A stretch of 64,000 bases of DNA, taken from assembly GCA_022539475.1 (NCBI GenBank), contig VCMS01000012.1, positions 372,001-436,000 of the forward strand. The letters are read 5' to 3'. The translations under genes and the position numbers were made by a program. The DNA comes from Gracilaria domingensis. Its lineage: Eukaryota; Rhodophyta; Florideophyceae; Gracilariales; Gracilariaceae. The first letter of the stretch is position 1; each line of letters opens with the position of its first letter. Of this stretch, positions 20,440-30,073 are shown one piece after another. The notes under the pieces were generated by a model. The model did not search any database. It worked only from the letters and a program-made list of their open reading frames with translations, and was not told the DNA's origin.

Positions 20440-20830
20440 GCTATAGAAGAAGATAATAAATGAAAGAAGGTCTTTACTGCAAGCGCTACCAGAAGAGCTC
20501 GAGAAAGCTCTGTCACTACGAGAAGCGGAAGCTACGCTGGCACAACTTAATGTTGGACATTCGCCGTATTGGCATCCTTCGGGTACTTATGTACACGGCA
20601 GGAGGCAGTTCGCAGTTGCAGACCTAGAGTATTGAATACAGTTGAGCGTTACCTTCTGAGATGCCCAACGAGAACCTTGTCTCGACGCTTGTGTTTTCCT
20701 GCATTTAAGTGATCGACAGGGTCTGGCTGGCAGTACGCTGCCTGAAAAGGCTTTGGCCCTCCTAGTGAGGGACGGCTTCATTCAACAGAAATGTTTTGTA
20801 GCACGCCGAAGTTAGGCTGTTACACCCAAA
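20440..20830 (+). mobile_element. LINE 3' end, copy 2
   Basis: About 390 bp closely related at DNA level to LINE copy 1 but on the plus strand. The shared blocks include the TVEHY/RYLLRCPTRTLSRRLC region of the zinc knuckle and the final stretch up to the conserved TTAGGCTGTTA. It is more decayed than copy 1, with several in-frame stops in the part that is open in copy 1. Confidence 0.75.
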
Positions 20831-21059
20831 AACAGAAAGAAGCTAGATCATCTGAAAGTACTTTTCATGTAAGAGGAAGAAAGGGTATCCTTAAGGATAG
20901 CCTCTAGAATATTTTATGTACACCAAAATGTAGTTGCAACTTGCGAGCACCATCGCGAAGTGTGCATAGAGCATGCCATCGAGTGCAAACATAGGAAGTT
21001 TATGTTTCGTAAAGCAGCAAAATGGTCGTCCGGAGCGGATTACTGTCTATCGTACATAA

Positions 21060-21260
21060 CAAGATCTTGAGTGGGCGCAGTGGGGACGCATCTACGAGGT
21101 AAGAGGCTGATTTGTTCTTGCTGGCCTGGTATGCGTAATACTGTTGAGCACTATATACTGCGTTGTCCAAAGAGAACCTTATCACGACGCCTCTGTCTGC
21201 CTGCTCTACGAGAACGAAAAGGTCTAGCTGTTGATGAAATCATTATGCTCTGACAGTTCT
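21060..21260 (+). mobile_element. LINE 3' end, copy 3 (fragment)
   Basis: A 200-bp plus-strand piece encoding CSCWPGMRNTVEHYILRC followed by PKRTLSRRLCLPAL, the same zinc-knuckle module as copies 1 and 2 but more diverged. It lies 230 bp after copy 2 and may be an older insertion or the remnant of a tandem. Confidence 0.7.
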
Positions 21261-21752
21261 TCTGGAAGGAGAGAGAAGATATACGTGTAGAAGTAACTAT
21301 CTGCGTTAGTTCAACATCCAAAGCAAAACGAAAGCAATAGAATATCCAAGCGTGCAGAAGACGATATATGGCGAAGAGGAGTGTGACCTTGGATCAGCGA
21401 TTCAGAAACCGTGCGGAAACTGGGCATAAGGCGAACGTCTAAGCGCCTGCAATGCTAGTCTTTGCGCTGTTCTTCAACCTCCGCACCGCTCTCATGCTCT
21501 TTTACGTGTAGAGCTTCGTCTTTGTGACACAAACCTCCCACCCTAGGCAGCAGCGCTGTTCAAGGGAACACGCTGTACGCAGCCTCTGGTTTCAGCTGCG
21601 TGAGGCAAAGCGGGCCTTCCGCCTTCGCCTACCTCCGACGACGTTAAAGATTCTCTTTGTCAAAGGAAGCGATAGCGATAACATTGTCTTTGAAGAAAAG
21701 AGCTTCGTAAAATCTTTGCATTGCCCAAACAAGATGATTCTACTACGAACGG

Positions 21753-21818
21753 AATGTGACCGATCACGGACCGTGAGTCACGATCCGTGACCAGTCACGG
21801 ACCGTGACCGGTCACATT
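21753..21818. repeat. Compound palindrome built of TCACGGACCGTGA units
   Basis: A 66-bp inverted repeat: the outer 24 bp of each end pair with two mismatches. Inside it the 13-bp palindromic unit TCACGGACCGTGA occurs at 21764-21776 and 21795-21807, with a one-base variant at 21778-21790. The arms end in GTGACCGGTCAC-like sequence. It could be the end of a DNA transposon, a protein-binding array or a recombination hotspot. Confidence 0.7.
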
Positions 21819-21913
21819 GCGTTGAATCAACTTGAATGCGAATATCAGAGTCTGATAAAATATCTCATCTGATATTGCCCTTTGGTGCTCACTGAGCTTG
21901 AACCCAAAATGTA

Positions 21914-21986
21914 AGGTTAGGCCGCTTCGCGGCCAAAGTAACACAAGCTTCCTAGCTAGTTACAAGAAAGCTTGAGAGGCTAACCT
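21914..21986. repeat. Foldback with GC clamp
   Basis: AGGTTAG at 21914-21920 pairs with CTAACCT at 21980-21986. Inside are a perfect short hairpin GGCCGCTTCGCGGCC (21920-21934) and an AAGCTT pair. This looks like a small structured element; no known RNA family is recognised. Confidence 0.45.
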
Positions 21987-22469
21987 ACCGAGTGGCGACA
22001 TAGCAACTGTTCATCAGACCGTTGCAAGCATCAAGCGCCAATCATTCATTACGCTTAAGAGTCTACGCCGTAAAATATCATACCATACGTTGGATTCCGG
22101 CAACTGACAACAATATCAAAATGATTAGTTGTCGACTTGAGGAAGCGACGGGCACCACCAGTGCATCGATATTAAAACTTCAGAAGAAAGATCTGACATG
22201 AGAGAGACTCACTGCGAAACATGTGGTTCGAGCACGTCAACAGCAAGTGGGAGCATCTCTACACTCGGGCGCTGCGCTTTCGACTTCCGATTACGCCAAC
22301 TCAGTGCAGTCATAAGAGGCAAGGGAAATGTGCGCTGCAACTGATGAGTAAAGGTACGCGCTGCTGATCTTATCAAGAATACTATCCGTTCTGGAGTTCA
22401 AGTTTTCAGCACCGGGCGATTGCGAGGCTTTGGAATTCATCAATCTAAGAGGAAGCAAAAAGAACAAAC

Positions 22470-24044
22470 ATGACTACTGCCAGCACGTTTCGGCCGCAAG
22501 ACCTTAAACCAGTTCAGCTTGTACAGAGTGACGCCCATACTGTTTCGTCAGAACACATTGCGCCAGAGCATCGTCCTACGTCCATCATCCGAGAACCTCT
22601 GTCACTGACTGTGAATGGCACCCTTCCACGGTACCTCACCAATGCCGCACTCTATCGCATCGGTCCGGGTATCGTGGACGTAAAACATAGTGATGGTGTT
22701 CAGTACAAAACCAGGCACTATTTTGACATGCCCGGTTTTCTTCATGAGTATCGCATTCAGTCTGACTCAAACACGGTCACGTATCGCAACGTGTGTCTCG
22801 CAGAGTCGAAGGTACGCGCAATTGAGAACACCTCTTCCTCCAGGTTTAAGGAAATAACATTTGGAAAGAAGGATCCTTGCCGTTCTTTGTTTGGGAAGTT
22901 TTCGCAGTTGTTGGTTCCATCTCCTATTGATCCTCTGACAGAGAAGACTGCGGATCCGAACATCAGTGTCACTGTTGAGGAGCTTCCAGGAAAAGGACTT
23001 GTTGCGTTAACAGATGCATCACATCTTGTTAAAGTCGATGAAAACATACTTGCTGCCGATCACTTTTTCAAATATGAAGATATTGTGCCAGATGCTAAAG
23101 GTCATTTCTCCAGTGCACACGGACACTACGATACTCATTCAGGTGAGTACATAAACTTCACGTACAAGTTTGGAGGGGCACGAGTCCCATATCACGTGTT
23201 CTCTGTGTCAAAGGAAGGAAAGAGTAGATTAATTGCGAGCTTCGAAGAGACTCCACGATACATTCACAGCTTTGCTGTAACTGACAGCTATGTAATTATG
23301 ATTCTTTGGCCTGCTAAGATGCATCCGCTGAAAATCTTATTCCATCAAAACTTCATGGCCGGGCTTGAATATGCTGAAGATGAGCCGACAATCTTTTATG
23401 TGATCTCAAGATCCGAAAATAGAGTGGTTGCTAAATATCGTAGTGAGTCATTTTTCTGTTTCCATCAGCTGAACGCGTATGAAGAGAAGGACAGCATTGT
23501 GATCGATCTTTCATGGTGGAGTAATGTGGATCTGCTGGAGAAAGCAACAGCAGATGTCATGTTTGGTGAACCAACCTTCCTCGACAATGCGCCGGCACGC
23601 ATCGTTCTCAGTGGTTTGCAAGATGCCGTTTTCTCATACCCTCAGGAATCCACAAGTGTCTCTCTTGACAAACTGAGTGACAGGGCGCTGGAGATGCCTT
23701 GCGTGAATCCGAAGTTCTTGAGGAAAGATTATACGTATGCTTATGGGCTGACTGAACCGAGTGCAGAATCTGAAAATATGTATGAGGTCATAAAGCTGGA
23801 TGTTAAGACTGGAAAGAATTGGGTGTGGGGTCGGAAAGACACTGTGGCATGTGAGCCTTTGTTTGTACCGGACCCACTTGGGGTAAACGAGGATGACGGA
23901 TGTCTACTTACCATTCTTTCGAATAAGAATGAAGACGAAGCAAGTATGGTTGTTTTGAATGCTCGGAATATGACGGAGATAGCCAGAGCCACGGTTCCTA
24001 TTCTTATGCCGGGAGGTTTTCATGGCAAAGTTACCAGTGTTTGA
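22470..24044 (+). CDS. Carotenoid cleavage oxygenase
   Basis: A 524-residue member of the carotenoid oxygenase (CCD/BCO/RPE65) family, non-heme iron enzymes that split carotenoids or apocarotenoids into aldehydes or ketones. The four iron-binding histidines of the seven-bladed propeller are in place: SSAHGHYD (about 217), YIHSF (266), FCFHQLNAYEE (332, with the second-shell Glu after it) and the C-terminal GGFHG (about 518). The N-terminal segment REPLSLTVNGTLPRYL ... LYRIGPG is also typical. No plastid transit peptide is evident, so a cytosolic enzyme acting on apocarotenoids is possible; the substrate cannot be read. Intronless. It stands alone between repeat zones, and no carotenoid-pathway neighbours are seen. 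Confidence 0.93.
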   Translation: MTTASTFRPQDLKPVQLVQSDAHTVSSEHIAPEHRPTSIIREPLSLTVNGTLPRYLTNAALYRIGPGIVDVKHSDGVQYKTRHYFDMPGFLHEYRIQSDSNTVTYRNVCLAESKVRAIENTSSSRFKEITFGKKDPCRSLFGKFSQLLVPSPIDPLTEKTADPNISVTVEELPGKGLVALTDASHLVKVDENILAADHFFKYEDIVPDAKGHFSSAHGHYDTHSGEYINFTYKFGGARVPYHVFSVSKEGKSRLIASFEETPRYIHSFAVTDSYVIMILWPAKMHPLKILFHQNFMAGLEYAEDEPTIFYVISRSENRVVAKYRSESFFCFHQLNAYEEKDSIVIDLSWWSNVDLLEKATADVMFGEPTFLDNAPARIVLSGLQDAVFSYPQESTSVSLDKLSDRALEMPCVNPKFLRKDYTYAYGLTEPSAESENMYEVIKLDVKTGKNWVWGRKDTVACEPLFVPDPLGVNEDDGCLLTILSNKNEDEASMVVLNARNMTEIARATVPILMPGGFHGKVTSV

Positions 24045-25108
24045 AATGAAGGATCATTCAGAAAGCTTGAAAAGGTTTGTGAACTCTACACGGTGGACTC
24101 AACACGCTTTGCTTTTGAATGATCGGTTCAAGAATTAGATTTATTGATGGAACCAGTCCTTCGTGGAAGCCTTCTTACCGTGTATCCCAAGGACGTAAAT
24201 GGATCCACAGGTTTCATTGTAGATTATATACACTACAGTTACACTCCTAGTTAAAAGACATTGCCTTTGCCTAAGGACATTGCCGTTTCACTGAGCTTAT
24301 TTTTATCACGTCCTATAAGTTCTATTCGGTTCGCACTTGCGTAAAACACAACCAGGAGTTGTTTCGTATAGCCATTCTCAAAAGGCAAGATTATCGAATT
24401 CATCTCACTTTGTTACTGTCTAAACGAGATGCACATTCACTTGCCCACCGTGCTCTCAGAAAACTGTCATAAAAAAAAGGAATAAGAAACTACTGTCCAC
24501 AGTAAAGGAGAAGAAGAAACATCTCTACAGGGCTTGGCTGGACTGCTCCGCACGGACTGTAGTTATAGCTCTCGGACCGACAGAGGTGGTTTCGATCGAG
24601 ATCTCATTTCGGGCCTTAAATGCTAAGCAGTCCAACATAACTCAGAACAGGTCGATCACCCCAATCAGAGAATGAAAAGAAAAGGGCACCATCAGCTTCG
24701 CGCAGAGGGAGAGATTGAGAGAATGCATGAAAAAGTTCAGTTCCACTCTGACAAGTGTCAGACGCAGAATCGGTATGGAGGGGAAACCCATTGGTATGCT
24801 AATTACTGGGGCCGAAAGGGCATGGTCTCTTCGCCAACAGGAAGGGAATGTGAAGGAAGCGGACAAGACATGGGAGGATAGTTCATAGTGTTCACACCAC
24901 ATTAAAGAAATGTCGTTTCAAAGAAGGTTGAACACTCAAGAGGGTTGTGGAAACGATGATTTGTCGATGTCGATATATGAAGAAACGTAGGGCCATGTAG
25001 AACGCGTGCATCGTCGCTTCCCATGCCTTCCTGAACTATGTTACATCTTCTTCTTCTTTAGTATGGTCTGCAACTCCCCAATATGTTACATGATCAAGTA
25101 CTTTAGCT
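24045..25108. other. Intergenic, repeat scraps
   Basis: No gene is supported. A piece ending in AGTAAAGGAGAAGAAGAAA at 24491-24519 resembles the tails of the dispersed repeats A and B, and copy B2 lies at 25051-25077. Confidence 0.5.
25051..25077 (-). repeat. Dispersed repeat terminus, copy B2
   Basis: Exact inverted match of 27 bases to 283-309. On the minus strand it ends in CTAAAGAAGAA and runs into an AAG tail. Confidence 0.65.
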
Positions 25109-26455
25109 ATGAATGATCCCGACCGGAAGAACTCCACCACGAGTAATCTCAAGTATCTTTTACTCATGGGCCGACAAACTCGTAGCAAGCAATCGGGAAT
25201 CCCCTCAGGCTCACGAAAGTGTTATGATCGATTTGCAACAAGCTGGACAGACTATGCCAAAGAGGCCGTAAACTTTAAGTTTCGAGGGAATACCCCCGTC
25301 CCTCTAATCAAGATCGAAGAAGCAGACATAAATATTTCACCGGGGCTCACTTACGCGACTCCAAAGAAGGTGTTCGAAGTTTTCGATACACATGGCATGG
25401 AGACCGATGAGAAGTGCTCACTTGCTCTCTCTGTCATGTTGTACAACAAAGGCGAGGACTGGAAAGAAGGAGACGATCTTCATGTGAGAATGTGCGGAAC
25501 TGGGTCCCAGCGTTTGACAAAAGTAAGAGTAACACGGAAACTGTTGATGGCACACAATGCGGATGTTCAAAGCATCGAACGAGGCGCTACCAGAACAGTT
25601 ATGGATGATACATATGGGTACTGCTACAAGAGAGGTCAACGGAATAGCATTTTCGTCCGCTGTCATTCAGTTCTCATCTCCGAGGGTATGGTGGTCTGCT
25701 GCCGGTGTGTATTTAACTCACTGAAAAAGAATGTAGAATCCAACGAGATGGATGTCAGAACACAGCGTGCACTAAAGAGCGTAATCACGAGTCAAAGCTG
25801 GTATTGTAACAGGGGGTCGATATTGATGACATCTGTCTTGTACGTCCTTTTCGCGCTTTCGATAATCACGTGTAGTGTACTAATACATGTGGAGCAATAT
25901 GAGGTTGCAGTTTCTGTGCTAATCGCTGGGCTCACTGCATGGTACTATCTGTTATCCTGGTATGCTGGTAAAGATGATATGAGTGCGATATTAGCCTTAA
26001 CATTTCGTACGTCAGAAGAATGTGTTGGAAGTCACATTAATATGTCTCTTGGGAACCAGGGCAAACCGATTGTGGACTCAGGAGAACAGAGAAAGCATAA
26101 TCATTTGGTTGGTACTTTCGTCGTTAGGGATAAGAAATTGGAGAAGTCAATATTACGGTTTGTCAGCGCCGCAATGTGTACGACGAAGATGAGGGAGGTG
26201 CTGAGACCAACTAACTCATGCGCCCTGGGGTCTAATGTGGGCGAAAAAACGTTATGGGACATTGTGATGACAAGTCGACGCATTCGCAGCCTTGGATGTC
26301 TGTTGACAAACAAGTTTTACGTTGTGCATACAGCATCTGGGCTTAAAGCGTTTGAGGTCTCAAGTGCATCAACGACTGCAAGGCATACAAGCTGGAAGGA
26401 GATAACTACCGAAGTGGTAGGAGATATTGAGCAGGATCATGTCATCCTCGGATGA
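25109..26455 (+). CDS. Orphan membrane protein, unknown function
   Basis: A 448-codon open frame that I do not recognise. The first 240 residues are hydrophilic and Cys-containing (for example VVCCRCVF). Two hydrophobic segments follow close together (about 246-268, TSVLYVLFALSIITCSVLI, and about 273-292, VSVLIAGLTAWYYLLSW), then a 150-residue soluble tail. This gives a hairpin with both ends on one side of a membrane. No signal peptide is apparent. The frame has no internal stop over 1.3 kb and normal-looking codon use, so it is probably a real lineage-specific gene. A Met at 25166 (MGRQTRSKQ) is an alternative start. Its neighbours give no hint of function. Confidence 0.6.
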   Translation: MNDPDRKNSTTSNLKYLLLMGRQTRSKQSGIPSGSRKCYDRFATSWTDYAKEAVNFKFRGNTPVPLIKIEEADINISPGLTYATPKKVFEVFDTHGMETDEKCSLALSVMLYNKGEDWKEGDDLHVRMCGTGSQRLTKVRVTRKLLMAHNADVQSIERGATRTVMDDTYGYCYKRGQRNSIFVRCHSVLISEGMVVCCRCVFNSLKKNVESNEMDVRTQRALKSVITSQSWYCNRGSILMTSVLYVLFALSIITCSVLIHVEQYEVAVSVLIAGLTAWYYLLSWYAGKDDMSAILALTFRTSEECVGSHINMSLGNQGKPIVDSGEQRKHNHLVGTFVVRDKKLEKSILRFVSAAMCTTKMREVLRPTNSCALGSNVGEKTLWDIVMTSRRIRSLGCLLTNKFYVVHTASGLKAFEVSSASTTARHTSWKEITTEVVGDIEQDHVILG

Positions 26456-26640
26456 CCTTGATATCAAAGCTTATGAAGCCAATGTTCCTTCAAAGAAAAG
26501 AGTATGCGAGAGAAAGACATCGATAGCATCATGATGATAGCGATGTATGGCGCAAAACCAAAAAGCAACCGCAACAATCAAAGAGCACAGTAATTGGCCT
26601 ACGAAGAACATACTTGTTCGTACTCGTCTACTCCGTCAAG

Positions 26641-28324
26641 TCACGTAGGGCTGGAACGGAACACACGAAGCGGCGCCCTTAACAAACTTAGGAAGCCCAT
26701 CCAGCATCGGTTGATTATGTCTCCAATCTTATTTCGCACATGACGTAGGAATAACCTGTCTTGGAAAGTATCTCCATTGCTGTTCGGGAATGGCCGTCTA
26801 CCCAGAATGTGTTCCATCCTTTCGACAATCTTCATCCGCCCCTCGTCCAGCCGCACAAAGCACCCTGGTGGAAAAAACAAACCAATCATTCGAGCCCAAA
26901 ACGGAGTCGAATACATTACTGGTCGACGATGAGACAACGCGTCAAAGCCTGACGAAAATCCATACGCCCCCATTCCAGATTCTCCGACACCTCCGATTAA
27001 AGATCCTATCGGTCCTATTTGAATAATCGTTTCGTTCACCGCAGCTGTACCAGAACGAGTGCGCATTATCACATGTTTCTTTTCACTGTCTCTTTGACTG
27101 AAGAGGTACAGAGCAAGTGGTTTGTCACCACTGTTGACGAGGTCAATTGCCTCTTGTATCGTTTGGATTCGAATGATAGGCAAGATAGGTCCAAAGATCT
27201 CGTCATCCATCAGGATATCCTCGTATCTTTCGAGTTCTACGACTGTTGGAGCGATGTAGAATTGGTCCTGCTCATTACATTCGCCTCCAATGAGTATCGT
27301 TCCTTTCGTGTTTTCGAGTAAGCTGGAGACACGCTGGAAGTGACGATCGCTTACAAGCCGTCCATAAGCATTACATGTCTTGGGATTATATCCAAACGTG
27401 AGCGAAACTTCCGCAAGTAGCTTTGCTTTAAATTGATCATAAACGCTGTTGTGCACAAGACAATAATCCTAACGACAATTTCAAAAGCAATACATAAACC
27501 ATGTGGATTGTTAGTAACACGTAGAACGATGCCAAAAAGACGTTTTTGCCAGTCAATAGATTAGGAAACCGTACAACTGCGAGACAAGTCTGTCCACAAT
27601 TCAAAAATCTGCCACGAACGATACTAGAAACGGTAGTCGGGATATCCGCAGTAGATGTGACAATGCAAGGATTCTTGCCACCAAGTTCAAGAATAACAGG
27701 AGTAAGATGTTTGGCAGCTGCGGTCATAACAGCCTTACCATTAGTGCCACTGCCCGTAAACACAATTTGGTCCCATCTCAACTCAAGAAGTTCTTGCGCG
27801 ATATCTACACCACCAGTGATAACTCTGAAAACTCGTGGGTCAAGATCTTTCGCGAGCTTTGTATACACTGCCTCTGTGGCTCGAGTAAGTTCGGATGGCT
27901 TTGCACATACAGTATTTCCGGCTGCTATCGCTGCGACTACAGGGCGTAAAACGCTTTGGATTGGGTAGTTGAACGGGCCGAACACCAACACGGTTCCTTT
28001 TGGATGCTTTTCCAAATACACAGAAGCTCCAAATTCTAGTGACGCGCGGGCTGGCCTAGAGAGTCGATGTAGGTTATTGATAAAATAAGCAAGATCCATA
28101 TATACCGGACTAAACTCGTATGTCATCACTTCGTAGCGATGTTTCCGCATGTCAGCATATAATGCGTGTTCAAACTGCTGTTCGTATTTCGACAGAAGAG
28201 CGCGAAATTTCTTAAGCAGAGAAAGGCGGAAGTTGACCGGAAGAGTTACACCAGAGGAGAATGACGCGGTTAACGACTTGTGTACCGCGGCGGCGGAGGT
28301 GTGTTCGATTGTTGTACTGGCCAT
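26641..28324 (-). CDS. Class 3 aldehyde dehydrogenase (ALDH3-type)
   Basis: A 525-residue NAD(P)-dependent aldehyde dehydrogenase in two exons, 28324-27575 and 27468-26641. ALDH3 features are clear: HPKGTVLVFGPFNYP, VFTGSGTNGKAVM, the general base in LELGGKNP and the catalytic Cys in NCGQTC (about residue 247), then DDEIFGPILPII. The last 40 residues are basic and partly hydrophobic (CWMGFLSLLRAPLRVF), recalling the membrane-anchoring tails of fatty-aldehyde dehydrogenases. The 106-nt intron lies just after the catalytic Cys. Homology places it, but the donor is weak (GTACGG, or GTTGTA six bases away) and the acceptor is TTAG, so the exact join is about 70% sure. Unspliced RNA would end after a hydrophobic tail of 45 residues. 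Confidence 0.9.
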
Positions 28325-28595
28325 GTCTGCGCACGGTGAAGGACAGCAGCTTCTCCATACAGATGTGTCATGCTGCTAGTCCAAAGAAGGACGGCGCTTG
28401 AAATTCTCAGCAGAGAGTATGAATGACAAAAGAACAGAACTCGGGGATTCTGCGCTTGCGTGATGCTGCATTGATGACATCATGTCTTGTTTGTCGCCGG
28501 AATGGAAGTGAAATGGGGCCAATCATGGCAAAGACAAAGACTTGCCTGGGAGCGGAATGACTATGCACTGCAGACTGCACAGTGTGCACCGCATA

Positions 28596-28621
28596 TCTCG
28601 ACCAATGCACACTGGTCGAGA
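28596..28621. promoter_or_regulatory. 9-bp-arm hairpin upstream of ALDH
   Basis: TCTCGACCA and TGGTCGAGA form a perfect inverted repeat around an 8-base loop, about 270 bp above the aldehyde dehydrogenase start. It could be an operator-like dimer site or chance. Confidence 0.3.
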
Positions 28622-29211
28622 ATCAATTATTCATCACGGAGGATAAAACTATTTGCCTCTTGGCAACCACGCGATAGAAGTCCGTCGATGTTTATATCCA
28701 AACCCTTTTTCTCTCCTTCTCCGTCAGTGACGAGAAGGCTTCTCGTCAGCTGTGGCAAACTACAAAGCAACAGTGAGTGTAGCACTAGGCTAAAAGAATC
28801 CTTCCGTCTGAAAAGGCCGAAATGTAGAGAGGCACTACTCCTGTTTCTCATCCAAAGGAAACGTACCTGATTACGCTTCTACGCATCGGTTCGCTCAAGA
28901 CCGACAATGTCTAATTCCTCTACATCGCAACCATGAAGCGCTGCCCAGTAGCCGTAGTGATTTCTAACAAGGATTTGTTTTTCCTCTCCTGTGGGACTGG
29001 CTGTTCCTTTCAGTGTCACTCGTTACTTAGCAAAGATTGAAACACACCATGATCTACGTCGTTTTCTTGGCGTCTGTGCCACAATCGCAACGGACAGGGT
29101 TTCCCTGACACGTGATGCTGCTCAGAAGGAGTACGACAGAGAGAAATGCATGGGGAGTATGATTACTTAACTCTTCTAGCAAAGCCGCGTTGTGAGATTG
29201 TCTTAAGTCCT

Positions 29212-29247
29212 CCTGTAATTGAGGACTACTGTCCGCATTAAAGAAGA
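29212..29247 (+). repeat. Dispersed repeat terminus, copy A2
   Basis: Exact inverted match of 36 bases to 121-156, followed by an AAGAAGAAG tail. Confidence 0.7.
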
Positions 29248-29429
29248 AGAAGAAGAGATTGTCTTGGAAGACAGCTTTTAGGAGGAATATGATTTGTTGG
29301 TGCAGGGCGCAAGGGGTATTAAGGATGAGCCATAAGCAGAATAACCTTTTATCCTCCTGAAACAGAGCAATGACCTAGCAATGACCTCCCTGTTCTTGAC
29401 GGCAGCTTCTTATTCGTAACTGCAGTTTG

Positions 29430-29640
29430 TGTTAGTGCAATTCTGCACGGGACACGTACCTGGACTTCATCCGGTGGCGTCTTACCTAGACCAAAGCCTA
29501 CTGAAGTGTGAGTGTGGTACGCATGTCAAAAAGAATGTAGACCCGTTCTTTTCCGGTGCCCACTTACAAGCGTATCCCGGCGAAACGAGCTCACTGCAAC
29601 GTCAAGGGAGCGAGAAGAAAAACCTCTGTTAAGAGCTCGA
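29430..29640 (+). mobile_element. LINE 3' end, copy 4 (diverged fragment)
   Basis: A plus-strand fragment encoding QFCTGHVPGLHPVASYL and then a C-x-C pair (CECG), which aligns with QLCVGHSPYLHPSGTHL and CGC of LINE copy 1. The H and last C of the knuckle are not clear. It represents an older or different subfamily. Confidence 0.55.
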
Positions 29641-30050
29641 ACTTGAAGTTGTATTTCTATCCGACACTTCGTCGCTTTTAAAGAAAACCTAAAACTTGTA
29701 GAACGAACGAGGACACGAAACTCAAGAGGGGACTACTGTACTCAACCTGAAGCGAGTATGCGCTTCCTTGCAGCACTTTTTGACTCTGCATTCCGGTCCT
29801 TGCAATCATTCCATCACTTTCTCTTAAGATATCCAGTTTCAAACCGTATTTCCTCGAGAGAACAGCACCACCTACAAAATTGCATCGCAACGCAGTCATA
29901 ATTTAGCCTTATCCATGTGAGCCCCGATCCAACGACGATGCGAAAACAAAGCATTACAACAAGATACGAAATGTAAGTTTATTACTGTCGAACTCCTATT
30001 TCCTGGCTGTCGAAGCCAGCAAACGCCCGCTAGATACCCTTACAGGCAGC

Positions 30051-30073
30051 GGGGGGGGGGGGGGGGGGGGGGG
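30051..30073 (+). repeat. G23 homopolymer with flanking word duplication
   Basis: Twenty-three uninterrupted Gs followed by AGGGAGGGG. The word GCTAGATACC...TACAGG before it (from about 30029) recurs after it at about 30145. The run should form a G-quadruplex and is also a place where assemblies often fail. Confidence 0.8.

Larger units (their letters stand above)
19551..22469. other. Repeat-rich gap between exonuclease and carotenoid oxygenase
   Basis: No host gene is supported in these 2.9 kb. The stretch contains LINE copies 2 and 3, a near-palindrome at 20886-20903 centred on CCTTAAGG, the compound palindrome at 21753-21818 and a GC-clamped foldback near 21914-21986. Short frames at 19649-19963 (-) and 21524-21790 (+) have no recognisable motif. 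Confidence 0.6.

Noticed and set aside
29678-29899. Possible retroelement protease-like fragment (minus strand)
   Set aside because: A resemblance was suspected, but the catalytic motif cannot be recognised; too weak to annotate.
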